A DNA stretch of 30,591 nucleotides, taken from assembly GCA_050261915.1 (NCBI GenBank), contig JBLNDT010000050.1, forward strand, positions 1 to 30,591, given 5' to 3'. The position numbers and the translations under genes are program-made. The first letter of the stretch is position 1, and every line of letters begins with the position of its first letter. The notes beneath the pieces are model-generated. The model saw only the letters and a list, made by a program, of their open reading frames with translations. It had not been told where the DNA came from and did no database searches. The stretch is from UBA699 sp050261915 (lineage in GTDB: Bacteria; Bacillota; Clostridia; Clostridiales; Clostridiaceae). Of this stretch, positions 7,427 through 16,603 are shown in pieces.

Positions 7427-10249
7427 TTATAGCATCTTTTTTAAGTATTGTCCTGTATAAGAGCCTTTATTTTTGATAATTTCCTCAGGTTTTCCTTTTG
7501 CAATAATTTCTCCTCCCCGGTCTCCCCCTTCAGGGCCAAGGTCTATTATAAAATCTGCATTCTTTATTACATCAAGGTTATGCTCTATTACCACCACAGT
7601 ATTTCCTGTATCCACAATCCTCTGGAGTATTTCTATAAGTCTGTTAACATCATCCACGTGAAGTCCTGTGGTTGGTTCATCAAGGATGTACATGGTTTTC
7701 CCGGTACTTCTTTTTGAAAGTTCATAGGCAAGCTTAATTCTTTGCGCCTCTCCTCCAGACAATTGGGTAGAAGGCTGACCAAGTCTTATATATCCAAGGC
7801 CCACATCCATAAGGGTCTGCATCTTTGTTTTTATTCTTGGAATGTTTTCAAAGAAGGTAAGTGCCTCCTCCACAGTCATGTTTAAAACCTCATCTATATT
7901 CTTACCCTTGTATTTAACCTCAAGGGTTTCCCTGTTATACCTTTTTCCCTTGCATACCTCACATGGAACATATACATCAGATAAGAACTGCATTTCAATT
8001 TTTATAATTCCATCTCCGCTGCAGGCTTCACATCTTCCGCCTTTTACATTGAAGCTGAACCTTCCAGGCTTGTAGCCTCTCATCTTTGCTTCTGTGGTAT
8101 TTGAAAATACATCTCTTATTATGTCAAATACTCCTGTATAAGTTGCAGGGTTTGACCTAGGGGTTCTTCCTATAGGGCTTTGGTCAATATTTATAATCTT
8201 GTCTATATTTTCTATCCCTCGTATTTCCTTATGCCACCCTGGATTTTCCCTTGTTTTGTTTATAACCTTATTAATTCCCTTATAAAGTATTTCATTTACC
8301 AAGGTACTTTTCCCAGAGCCTGAAACTCCTGTAACACAAGTTAAAATTCCAAGAGGAAACTCTGCATCAATTCCCTTAAGATTGTTTTCAGCAGCTTCAA
8401 TTACTGTTATTGCTTTATCCCCAGGTTCTCTTCTTGATTTTGGAGTTGATATTTCCTTCTTGCCACTAAGATATGCTCCCGTTATGGAAGCTTTGCATTT
8501 TATTATATCCTTAATGGTTCCTGCCGCAACTATTTCTCCACCGTGCTCCCCTGCACCTGGTCCTATATCCACAATGAAGTCTGCAGCTTTCATGGTGTCC
8601 TCGTCGTGCTCTACAACAATAAGGGTATTTCCTATATCCCTTAATTTCTTCAAGGTTTCTATAAGCCTGTCATTATCTCTTTGATGAAGTCCTATGCTTG
8701 GTTCATCAAGGATATAAAGAACTCCAACAAGGCTTGAGCCGATTTGAGTTGCAAGTCTTATTCTTTGGGATTCTCCTCCTGAAAGAGTTCCAGAGTTTCT
8801 CCAAAGGTTAAGGTAATCAAGTCCTACATTTATAAGGAAGGTTAACCTGTTTTTTATTTCCTTAAGTACCTGCTGACCAATTATCTGCTCCCTCTCTGTT
8901 AAGTTAAGACTTTCAATAAACTGAAGTTCCTCAATAATTGACTGTTTACAGAATTCAGCAATATTAAGTCCCCCTATTGTAACAGAAAGGACTTCCTTCT
9001 TTAACCTGTCTCCGTTACATTCCGGGCAGGGATTGTTGCTCATATAATTTTCTATTTCCCTTTTCATGTAATCGGAGTTTGTTTCCCTGTATCTTCTTTT
9101 TAAATTATTTACAATGCCTTCGTAGGCATGGTTGAATTCCATGGTTCCGTTTTCTCTTGAATACTTTACCTTGATCTTTTTTTCCTTTAAACCGTGAAGC
9201 AGAATATCAATAACTTCCTCCGGGAGCTTTTCAATAGGGGTATCAAGACGGAATTTATATTCCTTTGCCAAGGCTTTTAAAATGCTGTGAGTCCATGAAT
9301 CTTCCCTAAGCATTCCTGTGCCCCAGGGTGCAATTGCACCATCCATTATGCTTTTGCTCCTGTCTGGAATAATTAAATTTTCATCAATTTCAAGTAAAGT
9401 TCCAAGGCCGTCACAGGAATCACACTTTCCAAAGGGTGAATTAAAGGAAAACATCCTAGGAAGGAGTTCTCCAATGCTTATTCCGCAGTCTGGACATGCG
9501 AAATTTTCGCTGAACATGATGTCATCTCCACCTATAACATTTATTACTACAACTCCTTCAGCAAGCTTTAAGGCAGTTTCAATTGAGTCCGCAAGTCTTG
9601 TTCTTATATCAGGCTTTATAACAAGTCTGTCTACCACTGCCTCTATGGTATGCTTCTGGGTTTTCTGAAGCTTTATTTCATCTTCAAGGACATCTATAGT
9701 ACTTCCATCTATTCTTGCCCTTACAAAGCCGTTTTTCTTTATATTTTCAATTATTTTTGTGTGTTCTCCCTTTTTACCTCTAACCATTGGAGCCAACACC
9801 TGTATCTTAGTTTTTTCCTCCATTTCAAGAATCTTATCCACCATCTGATCTACTGTCTGCTGGGATATTTCCTTTCCGCAGCTAGGGCAGTGAGGAATTC
9901 CCATCTTTGAATATAGAAGCCTTAAATAATCATATATTTCTGTAACAGTACCCACAGTGGACCTTGGATTCTTGCTGGTGGTTTTCTGGTCTATTGAAAT
10001 AGCCGGAGACAACCCTTCAATATATTCCACATCAGGTTTGTTCATCTGCCCTAAAAACTGTCTTGCATATGCAGACAAGGACTCCATATAACGTCTTTGC
10101 CCTTCTGCATAAAGAGTGTCAAAGGCCAGGGAAGACTTTCCTGAACCTGACAAGCCAGTAAACACCACAAATTTGTCCCTTGGTATTTCCAAATCAACAT
10201 TTTTTAAATTGTGAACCTTTGCTCCCTTAATTACTATCTTATCTTTCAT
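7427..10249 (-). CDS. uvrA: Excinuclease ABC subunit A
   Basis: UvrA is the damage-sensing ABC-type ATPase that loads UvrB onto DNA. It has 940 residues, the usual length. The N-terminal Walker A is GLSGSGKS (32-39) and the second is GVSGSGKS (near 640). The ABC signatures are LSGGESQRIRLA and LSGGEAQRIKLA, with Walker B strings ILDEPSIGLH and ILDEPTTGLH. Zinc-binding Cys pairs are CPSCGKE, CPDCGIS with CDSCDG, and CEACSGDG with CEVCKG. It is complete and unremarkable. Its ATG shares one base with the uvrB stop (TAATG), which implies translational coupling. It is the last gene of the operon, before a strong terminator. In many bacteria LexA or DinR controls uvrBA, but no obvious SOS box was seen next to the gene itself. 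Confidence 0.98.
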   Translation of the reverse strand: MKDKIVIKGAKVHNLKNVDLEIPRDKFVVFTGLSGSGKSSLAFDTLYAEGQRRYMESLSAYARQFLGQMNKPDVEYIEGLSPAISIDQKTTSKNPRSTVGTVTEIYDYLRLLYSKMGIPHCPSCGKEISQQTVDQMVDKILEMEEKTKIQVLAPMVRGKKGEHTKIIENIKKNGFVRARIDGSTIDVLEDEIKLQKTQKHTIEAVVDRLVIKPDIRTRLADSIETALKLAEGVVVINVIGGDDIMFSENFACPDCGISIGELLPRMFSFNSPFGKCDSCDGLGTLLEIDENLIIPDRSKSIMDGAIAPWGTGMLREDSWTHSILKALAKEYKFRLDTPIEKLPEEVIDILLHGLKEKKIKVKYSRENGTMEFNHAYEGIVNNLKRRYRETNSDYMKREIENYMSNNPCPECNGDRLKKEVLSVTIGGLNIAEFCKQSIIEELQFIESLNLTEREQIIGQQVLKEIKNRLTFLINVGLDYLNLWRNSGTLSGGESQRIRLATQIGSSLVGVLYILDEPSIGLHQRDNDRLIETLKKLRDIGNTLIVVEHDEDTMKAADFIVDIGPGAGEHGGEIVAAGTIKDIIKCKASITGAYLSGKKEISTPKSRREPGDKAITVIEAAENNLKGIDAEFPLGILTCVTGVSGSGKSTLVNEILYKGINKVINKTRENPGWHKEIRGIENIDKIINIDQSPIGRTPRSNPATYTGVFDIIRDVFSNTTEAKMRGYKPGRFSFNVKGGRCEACSGDGIIKIEMQFLSDVYVPCEVCKGKRYNRETLEVKYKGKNIDEVLNMTVEEALTFFENIPRIKTKMQTLMDVGLGYIRLGQPSTQLSGGEAQRIKLAYELSKRSTGKTMYILDEPTTGLHVDDVNRLIEILQRIVDTGNTVVVIEHNLDVIKNADFIIDLGPEGGDRGGEIIAKGKPEEIIKNKGSYTGQYLKKML

Positions 10250-12228
10250 TATTTATTCCTCTGTTTTTTTAATTTATATATTAAATCTCTGAGATATGCT
10301 GCCTGTTCAAACTGAAGATCCTTTGCCGACTGCCTCATTTCCTTTTCACATCTTTCTATTTCAGCATCAAGCCTTGCCTGGTCTGCAGAATATGCCTCCT
10401 CCAGGGTGTCAAATTTCATATCCTCTTCGGCTGTAGTTGCCTCAATAAGCTTTCTAACATCCTTTATTATTGTCTTTGGCACTATTCCCCTTATTTCATT
10501 AAACTCCATCTGAAGCTTTCTTCTTCTATTTGTTTCTGTAATTGCCTTATCCATTGAATCGGTGATGTGGTCAGCATACATTATAACTTTGCTTTCAGAG
10601 TTTCTTGCAGCTCTTCCTATGGTTTGGATGAGGGATCTTTCAGATCTTAAAAACCCTTCCTTATCCGCATCAAGAATAGCAACCAGTGCCACCTCAGGAA
10701 TATCAAGACCTTCCCTTAAAAGATTAATTCCAACGATAACGTCAAAATCACCGTTTCTTAAATCTCTTATTATTTTTATTCTTTCAAAGGTATCGATATC
10801 TGAATGAAGATATCTTGCCTTAATACCCATTTCTTTAAAATAGTCTGTCAGGTCTTCCGCCATCTTCTTGGTAAGAGTTGTTACAAGAACCCTAAAACCT
10901 CGTTTAACAGTATCTATAATTTGACCATATAGGTGATCTATCTGACCCTTAACAGGAATTACTGATATTTCAGGGTCTAGAAGACCTGTTGGTCTTATGA
11001 TTTGCTCTGCAACATTTTGTGATAGTTCAATTTCATAGGCTGCTGGGGTTGCACTTACAAATACAACCTGATTGAGCTTTTGGTGAAATTCATCAAAGGT
11101 AAGGGGTCTGTTGTCATAGGCACAAGGAAGTCTGAAGCCGTAATTTACAAGGGCTTCCTTTCTTGACCTGTCTCCTGCATACATGGCCCTTATCTGTGGA
11201 ACAGTAACGTGACTTTCATCTATGAACAATAGAAAGTCCTTTGGAAAGTAATCAATTAAGGTTTGAGGAGGGCTGTTCTTTCCTCTTCCGTCAAGAATTC
11301 TTGAATAATTTTCAATTCCTGTACAGTAACCAACTTCCCTAAGCATTTCAATATCATAGTTTGTTCTCTGCTTAAGTCTTTGTGCCTCAAGAAGTTTATC
11401 TTCCGATGTAAGCTCCTTAAGCCTTTCCTCAAGCTCTATTTCAATTTGTGAAATTGCCCTTTCGATTCTTTCCTTGGAGGCTGCAAAGTGAGTTGCAGGG
11501 AATATTGTAACCTGGTTTCTGTTTCCCTTTATTTCACCAGTAAGTACATCAAACTCCCTTATCTTTTCTATTTCATCTCCAAAAAACTCCACACGAATAC
11601 CCTCATTTGTTGAGTTTGACGGAAATATATCCAGTACATCCCCTCTAACTCGGAAGGTGGATCTTACAAAATTTATTTCATTTCTTTCATATTGAATTTC
11701 AACAAGCCTTTTAATAATTTCATCTCTGTTTTTTTCCATTCCAACTCTAAGTGAAATAGATAATTTTTTATATTCCTCTGGATTACCAAGTCCATATATA
11801 CATGATATGGAGGCAACAATTATTACATCCTCTCTTTCAAAAAGTGCAGAGGTGGCTGAATGCCTAAGCTTATTTATTTCATCATTAATAGAAGCATCCT
11901 TTTCTATAAAGGTATCAGTCTGAGGAACATAGGCTTCAGGCTGATAATAATCATAAAAGGATACAAAGTATTCTACGCAGTTGTCCGGAAAAAATTCTTT
12001 AAACTCCGAACAAAGCTGAGCAGCCAGGGTCTTATTGTGAGCCAGCACCAAGGTTGGTTTTTTAACCCTTTCTATTATGTTTGCCATGGTAAAAGTCTTT
12101 CCGGAACCAGTAACCCCAAGAATTGTTTGAAATTTCTGTCCTTCTTCAATACCATTTACAATGCTCTGAATGGCTTTAGGCTGATCTCCTTCAGGACTAA
12201 ATTTGGAGTGTATCTTAAATTCACCCAT
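10249..12228 (-). CDS. uvrB: Excinuclease ABC subunit B
   Basis: UvrB is the helicase-like repair protein that verifies damage and recruits UvrC. It has 659 residues. Walker A is GVTGSGKT (38-45). The beta-hairpin that pries open DNA is seen in FVSFYDYYQPEAYVPQTDT, and helicase motif VI in RSERSLIQTIGRAARN. At the C-terminus is a UVR domain (EMRQSAKDLQFEQAAYLRDLIYKL) that matches the UVR motif in UvrC encoded 8 kb away. The start codon overlaps the stop of the minJ-like gene (TAATG) and its stop overlaps the uvrA start, so all three are tightly coupled. Confidence 0.98.
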   Translation of the reverse strand: MGEFKIHSKFSPEGDQPKAIQSIVNGIEEGQKFQTILGVTGSGKTFTMANIIERVKKPTLVLAHNKTLAAQLCSEFKEFFPDNCVEYFVSFYDYYQPEAYVPQTDTFIEKDASINDEINKLRHSATSALFEREDVIIVASISCIYGLGNPEEYKKLSISLRVGMEKNRDEIIKRLVEIQYERNEINFVRSTFRVRGDVLDIFPSNSTNEGIRVEFFGDEIEKIREFDVLTGEIKGNRNQVTIFPATHFAASKERIERAISQIEIELEERLKELTSEDKLLEAQRLKQRTNYDIEMLREVGYCTGIENYSRILDGRGKNSPPQTLIDYFPKDFLLFIDESHVTVPQIRAMYAGDRSRKEALVNYGFRLPCAYDNRPLTFDEFHQKLNQVVFVSATPAAYEIELSQNVAEQIIRPTGLLDPEISVIPVKGQIDHLYGQIIDTVKRGFRVLVTTLTKKMAEDLTDYFKEMGIKARYLHSDIDTFERIKIIRDLRNGDFDVIVGINLLREGLDIPEVALVAILDADKEGFLRSERSLIQTIGRAARNSESKVIMYADHITDSMDKAITETNRRRKLQMEFNEIRGIVPKTIIKDVRKLIEATTAEEDMKFDTLEEAYSADQARLDAEIERCEKEMRQSAKDLQFEQAAYLRDLIYKLKKQRNK

Positions 12229-13520
12229 TAATCATCATTATCCTTCTTTTTTATTTTATTTAGGACATCCTTAAAGGAAGTACCATCAAGTTTAACCACC
12301 ATGCTTTCCTTTGGCATGGATTTAGGTACAAGGACAAGTCCCAGTTTCTTTTGATAATTCATCTTATTATAGCTTACCTGCTGATAATCTCCATTTTCCT
12401 TTTTAACATTGAACCAAAGGAAGTTTGTTCCATCGTTTATGGTGTCATCAATTACCTGTTCCGTTTCTATTTCTTTATCATTTATCATAACCAGGGTGTC
12501 ACCGCTTTTTATACCCATTTCAAAGGCAGGAGAATTTGGCACAACTTCAAGGACCATAACTCCTTCACCATCACTTACATACTTAGGTTTTCCTGTTAAT
12601 TCATTTTTTCTCTGATAAAGTATCATTCCCTCATGTGCTCCTATTGCAAATAAAAGGGCAAATACCTTAAGAATAAGATTAAGCTGAGCAAGTTGGGCAA
12701 GTCCAAATAAAACTATACTATAGCCTATTAAAAAGGCACTGGATTCCCTTATTTTGCTCTTTTGATTTTTTGTAAATGTTATACTGCTGTAGCCAAGTAC
12801 TCCAAAGAAAGGTATTAGCATAAGCACTGCATTTTTTATTGTATCCAATGGTATTGAGGTTCTAATCATTGGCCACCAGTCTGGAAGAGGCACCTGTGCA
12901 GCTGATGCTACTAAGGTTTTGTCATGCAGCAAAAAGAATATAGCCACAGGTATTGCCCAGTACCTCTGCATGGCAAAGCCTCCGATAATTTTATTGTCCC
13001 TGTTTGTAAATACAGGCATGCTTCCTCTTTTACCATCAACAAAAACTACAATACCTTCAATAAAATGAAGCACGGCAACCATGGTCATAACTGCTGTTAT
13101 ATCAAGTTTTAAAAAATCCCAGGATTCATTTCCCGTGGCATAGGCTATAAAAGTAAATATAAGGCTTACTGCACCTAGTACCGCTCCTGAGTATGCAAAA
13201 CAAACAAACCTTGGATTATAGAACATAAACAACACGGAGGCAAGGAATAAGAGCTCAATACCATAACTTTGGTCAAACACAACTCCCAAAAATGATAATA
13301 TTAAACTTCCAATTGTGCCTGCAAATATTCCTATAACCACTTGAGATATGGTTAATTCAAATGCATTGTCTAAGCTATCTCCCATTACCATCTTCTGCAT
13401 CATGGAAGTTTTTACGTTTCTTCTGTATAGTACAAAGGTAATCATAAGAAGCAGAAAAGCCATATATGGTTCCGTCAGAGCATATGCTACAGACTTTAGC
13501 GTATATATGAAAATATTCAA
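12228..13520 (-). CDS. Multi-pass membrane protein with C-terminal PDZ domain (MinJ-like)
   Basis: This 430-residue protein has about seven or eight hydrophobic segments over its first 300 residues, followed by a PDZ domain (KYVSDGEGVMVLEVVPNSPAFEMGIKSGDTLVMINDKEIE) and a Lys-rich tail. The architecture and position, between a CTP protease and uvrBA, match Bacillus subtilis MinJ. MinJ bridges DivIVA and MinD and so directs division away from the poles. Bacillus has the same order ftsE-ftsX-ctpB-minJ with uvrBA nearby. I assign MinJ-like on synteny and domain layout, since sequence similarity cannot be measured here. The TTG at 13520 sits nine bases after GGGAG and was preferred over the TTG at 13529, which is too close. 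Confidence 0.75.
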   Translation of the reverse strand: MNIFIYTLKSVAYALTEPYMAFLLLMITFVLYRRNVKTSMMQKMVMGDSLDNAFELTISQVVIGIFAGTIGSLILSFLGVVFDQSYGIELLFLASVLFMFYNPRFVCFAYSGAVLGAVSLIFTFIAYATGNESWDFLKLDITAVMTMVAVLHFIEGIVVFVDGKRGSMPVFTNRDNKIIGGFAMQRYWAIPVAIFFLLHDKTLVASAAQVPLPDWWPMIRTSIPLDTIKNAVLMLIPFFGVLGYSSITFTKNQKSKIRESSAFLIGYSIVLFGLAQLAQLNLILKVFALLFAIGAHEGMILYQRKNELTGKPKYVSDGEGVMVLEVVPNSPAFEMGIKSGDTLVMINDKEIETEQVIDDTINDGTNFLWFNVKKENGDYQQVSYNKMNYQKKLGLVLVPKSMPKESMVVKLDGTSFKDVLNKIKKKDNDD

Positions 13521-13536
13521 ATCTTTCAACTCCCTG

Positions 13537-14742
13537 CTACTTTATTTTACTTTTGGCTATCTCCAAAGCCTTGTTAAACTGTGGGTCATTACTTCTGCTG
13601 TACGCTGACGCCCTTAAGCTGTCAGGATAATCCACAACCACATCCGGATTTATTCCTGTATGATTTATATTTTCACCATTTGGAGTATAGTATTTTGATA
13701 TTGTAACCTTAAGGGCAGTACCGTCTCCTGTATCAAGGAGGGTCTGAACAACCCCTTTTCCATAGGTTTTCTTTCCAACAAGAGTTCCAAGTTTGTAGTC
13801 CCTTATAGCTCCTGAAAATATTTCAGAGGCACTTGCTGTTCCCTCATTTGTTAAAATAACCAATGGCATTCCTATGGCATCGCCGCCAATTGAATTATAT
13901 TTCTTGCTCTGATTATATTTATCTATAGTAGATACTATAACCTTATCCTTTTCAACAAAATTTGAAACCATATCCACACATTCACTTAAAAGTCCACCAG
14001 GATTGCTTCTTAAATCAATTATCAGTGATTTCATTCCCTTTCCCTGAAGGGCGGCAAGCTGTGTTTTGAAGTTCTTTGCTGTGTTTTCATCAAACATTGA
14101 AACCTGTATATATCCAACCTCTGAATCAATCATTTCTGATTTTACAGTAACCATATTTATTTTAGCCCTTACAAGCTCCACATCAAATTCTCCCTTGTTT
14201 TCCCTGTATACGGTGAGCTTTACCTTGGTTCCCTCCTGGCCCTTCATCATAGTAACCGCTTTCTCCAGTTCCTTCCCTGAAACATCCTTGCCGTCAACCT
14301 TTTCTATTATATCCTTTGGAAGTATTCCTGCTTTTTTGGAAGGAGAGTCTTCAAATATATCCACAACAACAATCTTATCCTCACTGGCTTGAATCTGAAG
14401 ACCAACTCCGCTGTAATTACCTTCAGTCTGCGCATTAAAGTCAGCATATTCGCTCTTGCTCATAAAGGTAGTATATGGATCATTTAGAGCAGATGTCATC
14501 CCCTTAATTGCACCCTCCAACATTGCACTTTGATCCATGGTGCCGTCATAATAATTATCAAGCTGATCTTTCACAAGAAATAGCTTTTGGAATTTTATAA
14601 AATTGCTGTAATCTGTTTTATTTATTGCCACATTGCCATTTGGAAGAAATGTTCCAAATATTGTTGTACTGAAATAAGTAATGGTATTAGTAATTAAAAC
14701 TATAATTATTGTAGTTATTATCCACTTCTTTTTATTATTCAA
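13537..14742 (-). CDS. Carboxyl-terminal processing protease (S41 family, CtpA/CtpB)
   Basis: This is a secreted, membrane-anchored serine protease of 401 residues. It has an N-terminal signal-anchor helix (about 7-27), a PDZ domain (SGVGLQIQASEDKIVVVDIFEDSPSKKAGILPKDII), and the S41 catalytic core. The Ser lies in NEGTASASEIFSG, and the Lys/Gln pair in KKTYGKGVVQT (Lys329 and Gln333 counted from the TTG). LRSNPGGLLSE is the substrate-cradle motif. In Bacillus CtpB cuts SpoIVFA in the spore envelope to trigger pro-sigma-K processing, so a sporulation role is possible here. The frame also has GTG at 14751, but that lies inside the AGAGGTG ribosome site, so the TTG six bases later is preferred. 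A hairpin region lies between it and ftsX. Confidence 0.93.
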   Translation of the reverse strand: MNNKKKWIITTIIIVLITNTITYFSTTIFGTFLPNGNVAINKTDYSNFIKFQKLFLVKDQLDNYYDGTMDQSAMLEGAIKGMTSALNDPYTTFMSKSEYADFNAQTEGNYSGVGLQIQASEDKIVVVDIFEDSPSKKAGILPKDIIEKVDGKDVSGKELEKAVTMMKGQEGTKVKLTVYRENKGEFDVELVRAKINMVTVKSEMIDSEVGYIQVSMFDENTAKNFKTQLAALQGKGMKSLIIDLRSNPGGLLSECVDMVSNFVEKDKVIVSTIDKYNQSKKYNSIGGDAIGMPLVILTNEGTASASEIFSGAIRDYKLGTLVGKKTYGKGVVQTLLDTGDGTALKVTISKYYTPNGENINHTGINPDVVVDYPDSLRASAYSRSNDPQFNKALEIAKSKIK

Positions 14743-14799
14743 ATTCTTCACCTCTTAAATTTATGCTTCCACTATTATTATTTAAATAAACTCTAAATA

Positions 14800-14873
14800 A
14801 TTATAACATTAAAAAAAATAAATATAAAATGTTTTTGGGCCAGGCAATTCTAATCCTTAGAATGTCTGACCCT
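14800..14873 (-). promoter_or_regulatory. Hairpin and TATAAT box in the ftsX-ctp gap
   Basis: The 157-base gap holds an imperfect stem with 16-17-base arms (plus 14837-14853 and 14857-14872, TCC loop) that pairs well as minus-strand RNA using a G-U pair. The stem is followed by AAAAACATTTT and only about 16 bases later by a run of eight T. A TATAAT lies at 14800-14805 with no good -35. It may be a leaky terminator or processing site plus an internal start for ctp-minJ-uvrBA. Confidence 0.4.
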
Positions 14874-14899
14874 AATATTAATCCATAATTTATATCATA

Positions 14900-15790
14900 T
14901 TAAACTGCAAGGAATTTTCTAAGTGACAATATACTTCCTACGGCTCCAATTATTATTCCAACTCCTACAAAAATTGCAAGTATTACTGTACACACGTAGC
15001 TTGGAGGAATAAGCTGCATCATTAAAAGTCCCTGAGATATCTTCAAATATGGAATTTTGTAAACATAGAACAAAATTATATCTGCAAATATGCCCCCAAG
15101 TATTCCAATAATTACACCTTCCATAATAAATGGCCATCTGATGAACCAGTCCGTAGCACCAATATATTTCATTATACCTATTTCTCTTCTTCTTGAGTAT
15201 ACTGTTATCTTTATTGTATTACCTATTAAGAACAAGGATACTGAAATAAGTATAAGGAATACCACAACACCAACCCACTTTATGGTGCTGGTTATTTGAA
15301 CTAGCTTATCTACCACTTCTCTGCCGTCATTAATAGTATCTATACCACTCATACCATTAACAGCCTGAACAACATTTGTTATTGTGTCTGGATTTTTAAC
15401 CTTTACCACAAAGGAGCTTGGAAGTGGATTTTTCTTGTCAAAACCTTCAGTAAGGCTTTTATTTCTTTCTCCCAGCTGTTCCTTGAAATTATCAAGGGCC
15501 TGGGCCTTGCTTTCATAGTCATAGCTTACTATTCCATCTACTGTTTTAATTTTATTTTCAATTGCCTTTTGATCTGTTATTGTTATGTTGTCTTTAAGAT
15601 ATATCTTAACTTCAACCTTGGATTCTACGTTTAAAATGCCTTTATTTACATTTGCTGTTATTAGTATAAATATTCCAAGTATGAACAGGGTGGCTGCTAC
15701 AGTAGCAATGGACGCTATACTTACTGTTACATTTCTTCTTATACTTTTTAATGAATCAATTAAAAAGTACTTTAATGTATTAATCCTCAT
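14900..15790 (-). CDS. ftsX: Cell-division ABC transporter-like permease FtsX
   Basis: FtsX is the membrane half of FtsEX, which does not transport but transmits ATP-driven movement to peptidoglycan hydrolases outside the cell. It has 296 residues: cytoplasmic N-terminus (MRINTLKYFLIDSLKSIRRN), TM1 (about 22-44), a large extracellular loop (about 45-170), and three more helices near 172-194, 220-245 and 268-290. The cytoplasmic loop YSRRREIGIMKYIGATDWFIRWPF is typical. The gene overlaps the end of ftsE by 11 bases, and its ribosome site (GAAGGGGG) lies inside ftsE. In Bacillus the partner hydrolase is CwlO, but none is encoded in this window. Confidence 0.96.
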   Translation of the reverse strand: MRINTLKYFLIDSLKSIRRNVTVSIASIATVAATLFILGIFILITANVNKGILNVESKVEVKIYLKDNITITDQKAIENKIKTVDGIVSYDYESKAQALDNFKEQLGERNKSLTEGFDKKNPLPSSFVVKVKNPDTITNVVQAVNGMSGIDTINDGREVVDKLVQITSTIKWVGVVVFLILISVSLFLIGNTIKITVYSRRREIGIMKYIGATDWFIRWPFIMEGVIIGILGGIFADIILFYVYKIPYLKISQGLLMMQLIPPSYVCTVILAIFVGVGIIIGAVGSILSLRKFLAV

Positions 15791-16466
15791 AGCCGTATGC
15801 CCCCTTCTTCTCGTCTCTTACAATAGTACCCCTTTCAATAGCCACAACTCTTTTTCTCATGCTGTCAACAATGTCCTTTGCATGTGTAGCCATAAGCACA
15901 GTGGTACCTGCGTGATTTATGTCATTGATGGTTCCCATTATTTCCATAGCTGTTTCAGGGTCAAGATTTCCGGTAGGCTCGTCTGCAATTAGTATGGAGG
16001 GATTATTTACAATGGCCCTTGCAAGGGATACCCTTTGCTGTTCTCCACCTGAAAGCTGATGTGGAAATGCCTTGTATTTTGTTGATAGTCCAACTAAAGA
16101 AAGCACCACTGGAACCTTCTTTCTTATATCTCTGTAAGGAGCTTCCACAACTCTCATTGCAAAAGCAACATTTTCATAAACATTTAAAGTAGGAATCAAC
16201 CTGTAGTCTTGAAAAACAACTCCTATTTTTCTTCTATAATAAGGAATCTGCTTTGGCTTAAGTTTGGTTATATCTGTTCCGTTTACTATTATAGAACCGC
16301 TTGTTGGGTCAGTTTCCTTAAGGAGCACTTTTATAAAGGTTGACTTTCCTGCTCCACTTGGACCTACCAAAAATACAAATTCCCCTTTTTCGATATTTAA
16401 ATTTATATCGCAAAGTGCATATATATTATTGTTATATATCTTATTCACAGAATTAAATTCAATCAT
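15780..16466 (-). CDS. ftsE: Cell-division ATP-binding protein FtsE
   Basis: FtsE is the ATPase of the FtsEX complex. It has 228 residues with Walker A GPSGAGKST (35-43), Q-loop VVFQDYRLIP, ABC signature LSGGEQQRVSLARA, Walker B ILIADEPTGNLD, and the switch His in VLMATHAKDIV. A longer frame begins at 16487, but the ribosome site AGGAGAGG lies within that extension seven bases before the ATG at 16466, so the shorter start is clearly correct. A promoter lies at 16523-16550, making ftsE the first gene of the ftsEX-ctp-minJ-like-uvrBA operon. Confidence 0.97.
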   Translation of the reverse strand: MIEFNSVNKIYNNNIYALCDINLNIEKGEFVFLVGPSGAGKSTFIKVLLKETDPTSGSIIVNGTDITKLKPKQIPYYRRKIGVVFQDYRLIPTLNVYENVAFAMRVVEAPYRDIRKKVPVVLSLVGLSTKYKAFPHQLSGGEQQRVSLARAIVNNPSILIADEPTGNLDPETAMEIMGTINDINHAGTTVLMATHAKDIVDSMRKRVVAIERGTIVRDEKKGAYGYED

Positions 16467-16522
16467 TATACCTCTCCTTGACATCATAATTTTACAAACA
16501 CAGCATAAAAAATGCTATGTTC

Positions 16523-16550
16523 ATTATATCATAATGTAAGATTAAATCAA
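16523..16550 (-). promoter_or_regulatory. Sigma-A promoter for the ftsE operon
   Basis: On the minus strand TTGATT (16545-16550), a 16-base spacer, and TATAAT (16523-16528) lie about 57 bases before the ftsE start. The inferred transcription start near 16516 falls in an AGCAT-A5-ATGCT inverted repeat, which may form a small hairpin at the mRNA 5' end. Confidence 0.7.
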
Positions 16551-16603
16551 AAATTAATTTTTATTGAACTTTTCTTTCAAAATATGCCATGAATGTAGAT
16601 TTT

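Noticed and set aside
16501..16518. AGCAT-A5-ATGCT inverted repeat as a terminator for yitT
   Set aside because: The following T-run is weak and the repeat lies at or past the inferred ftsE transcription start.
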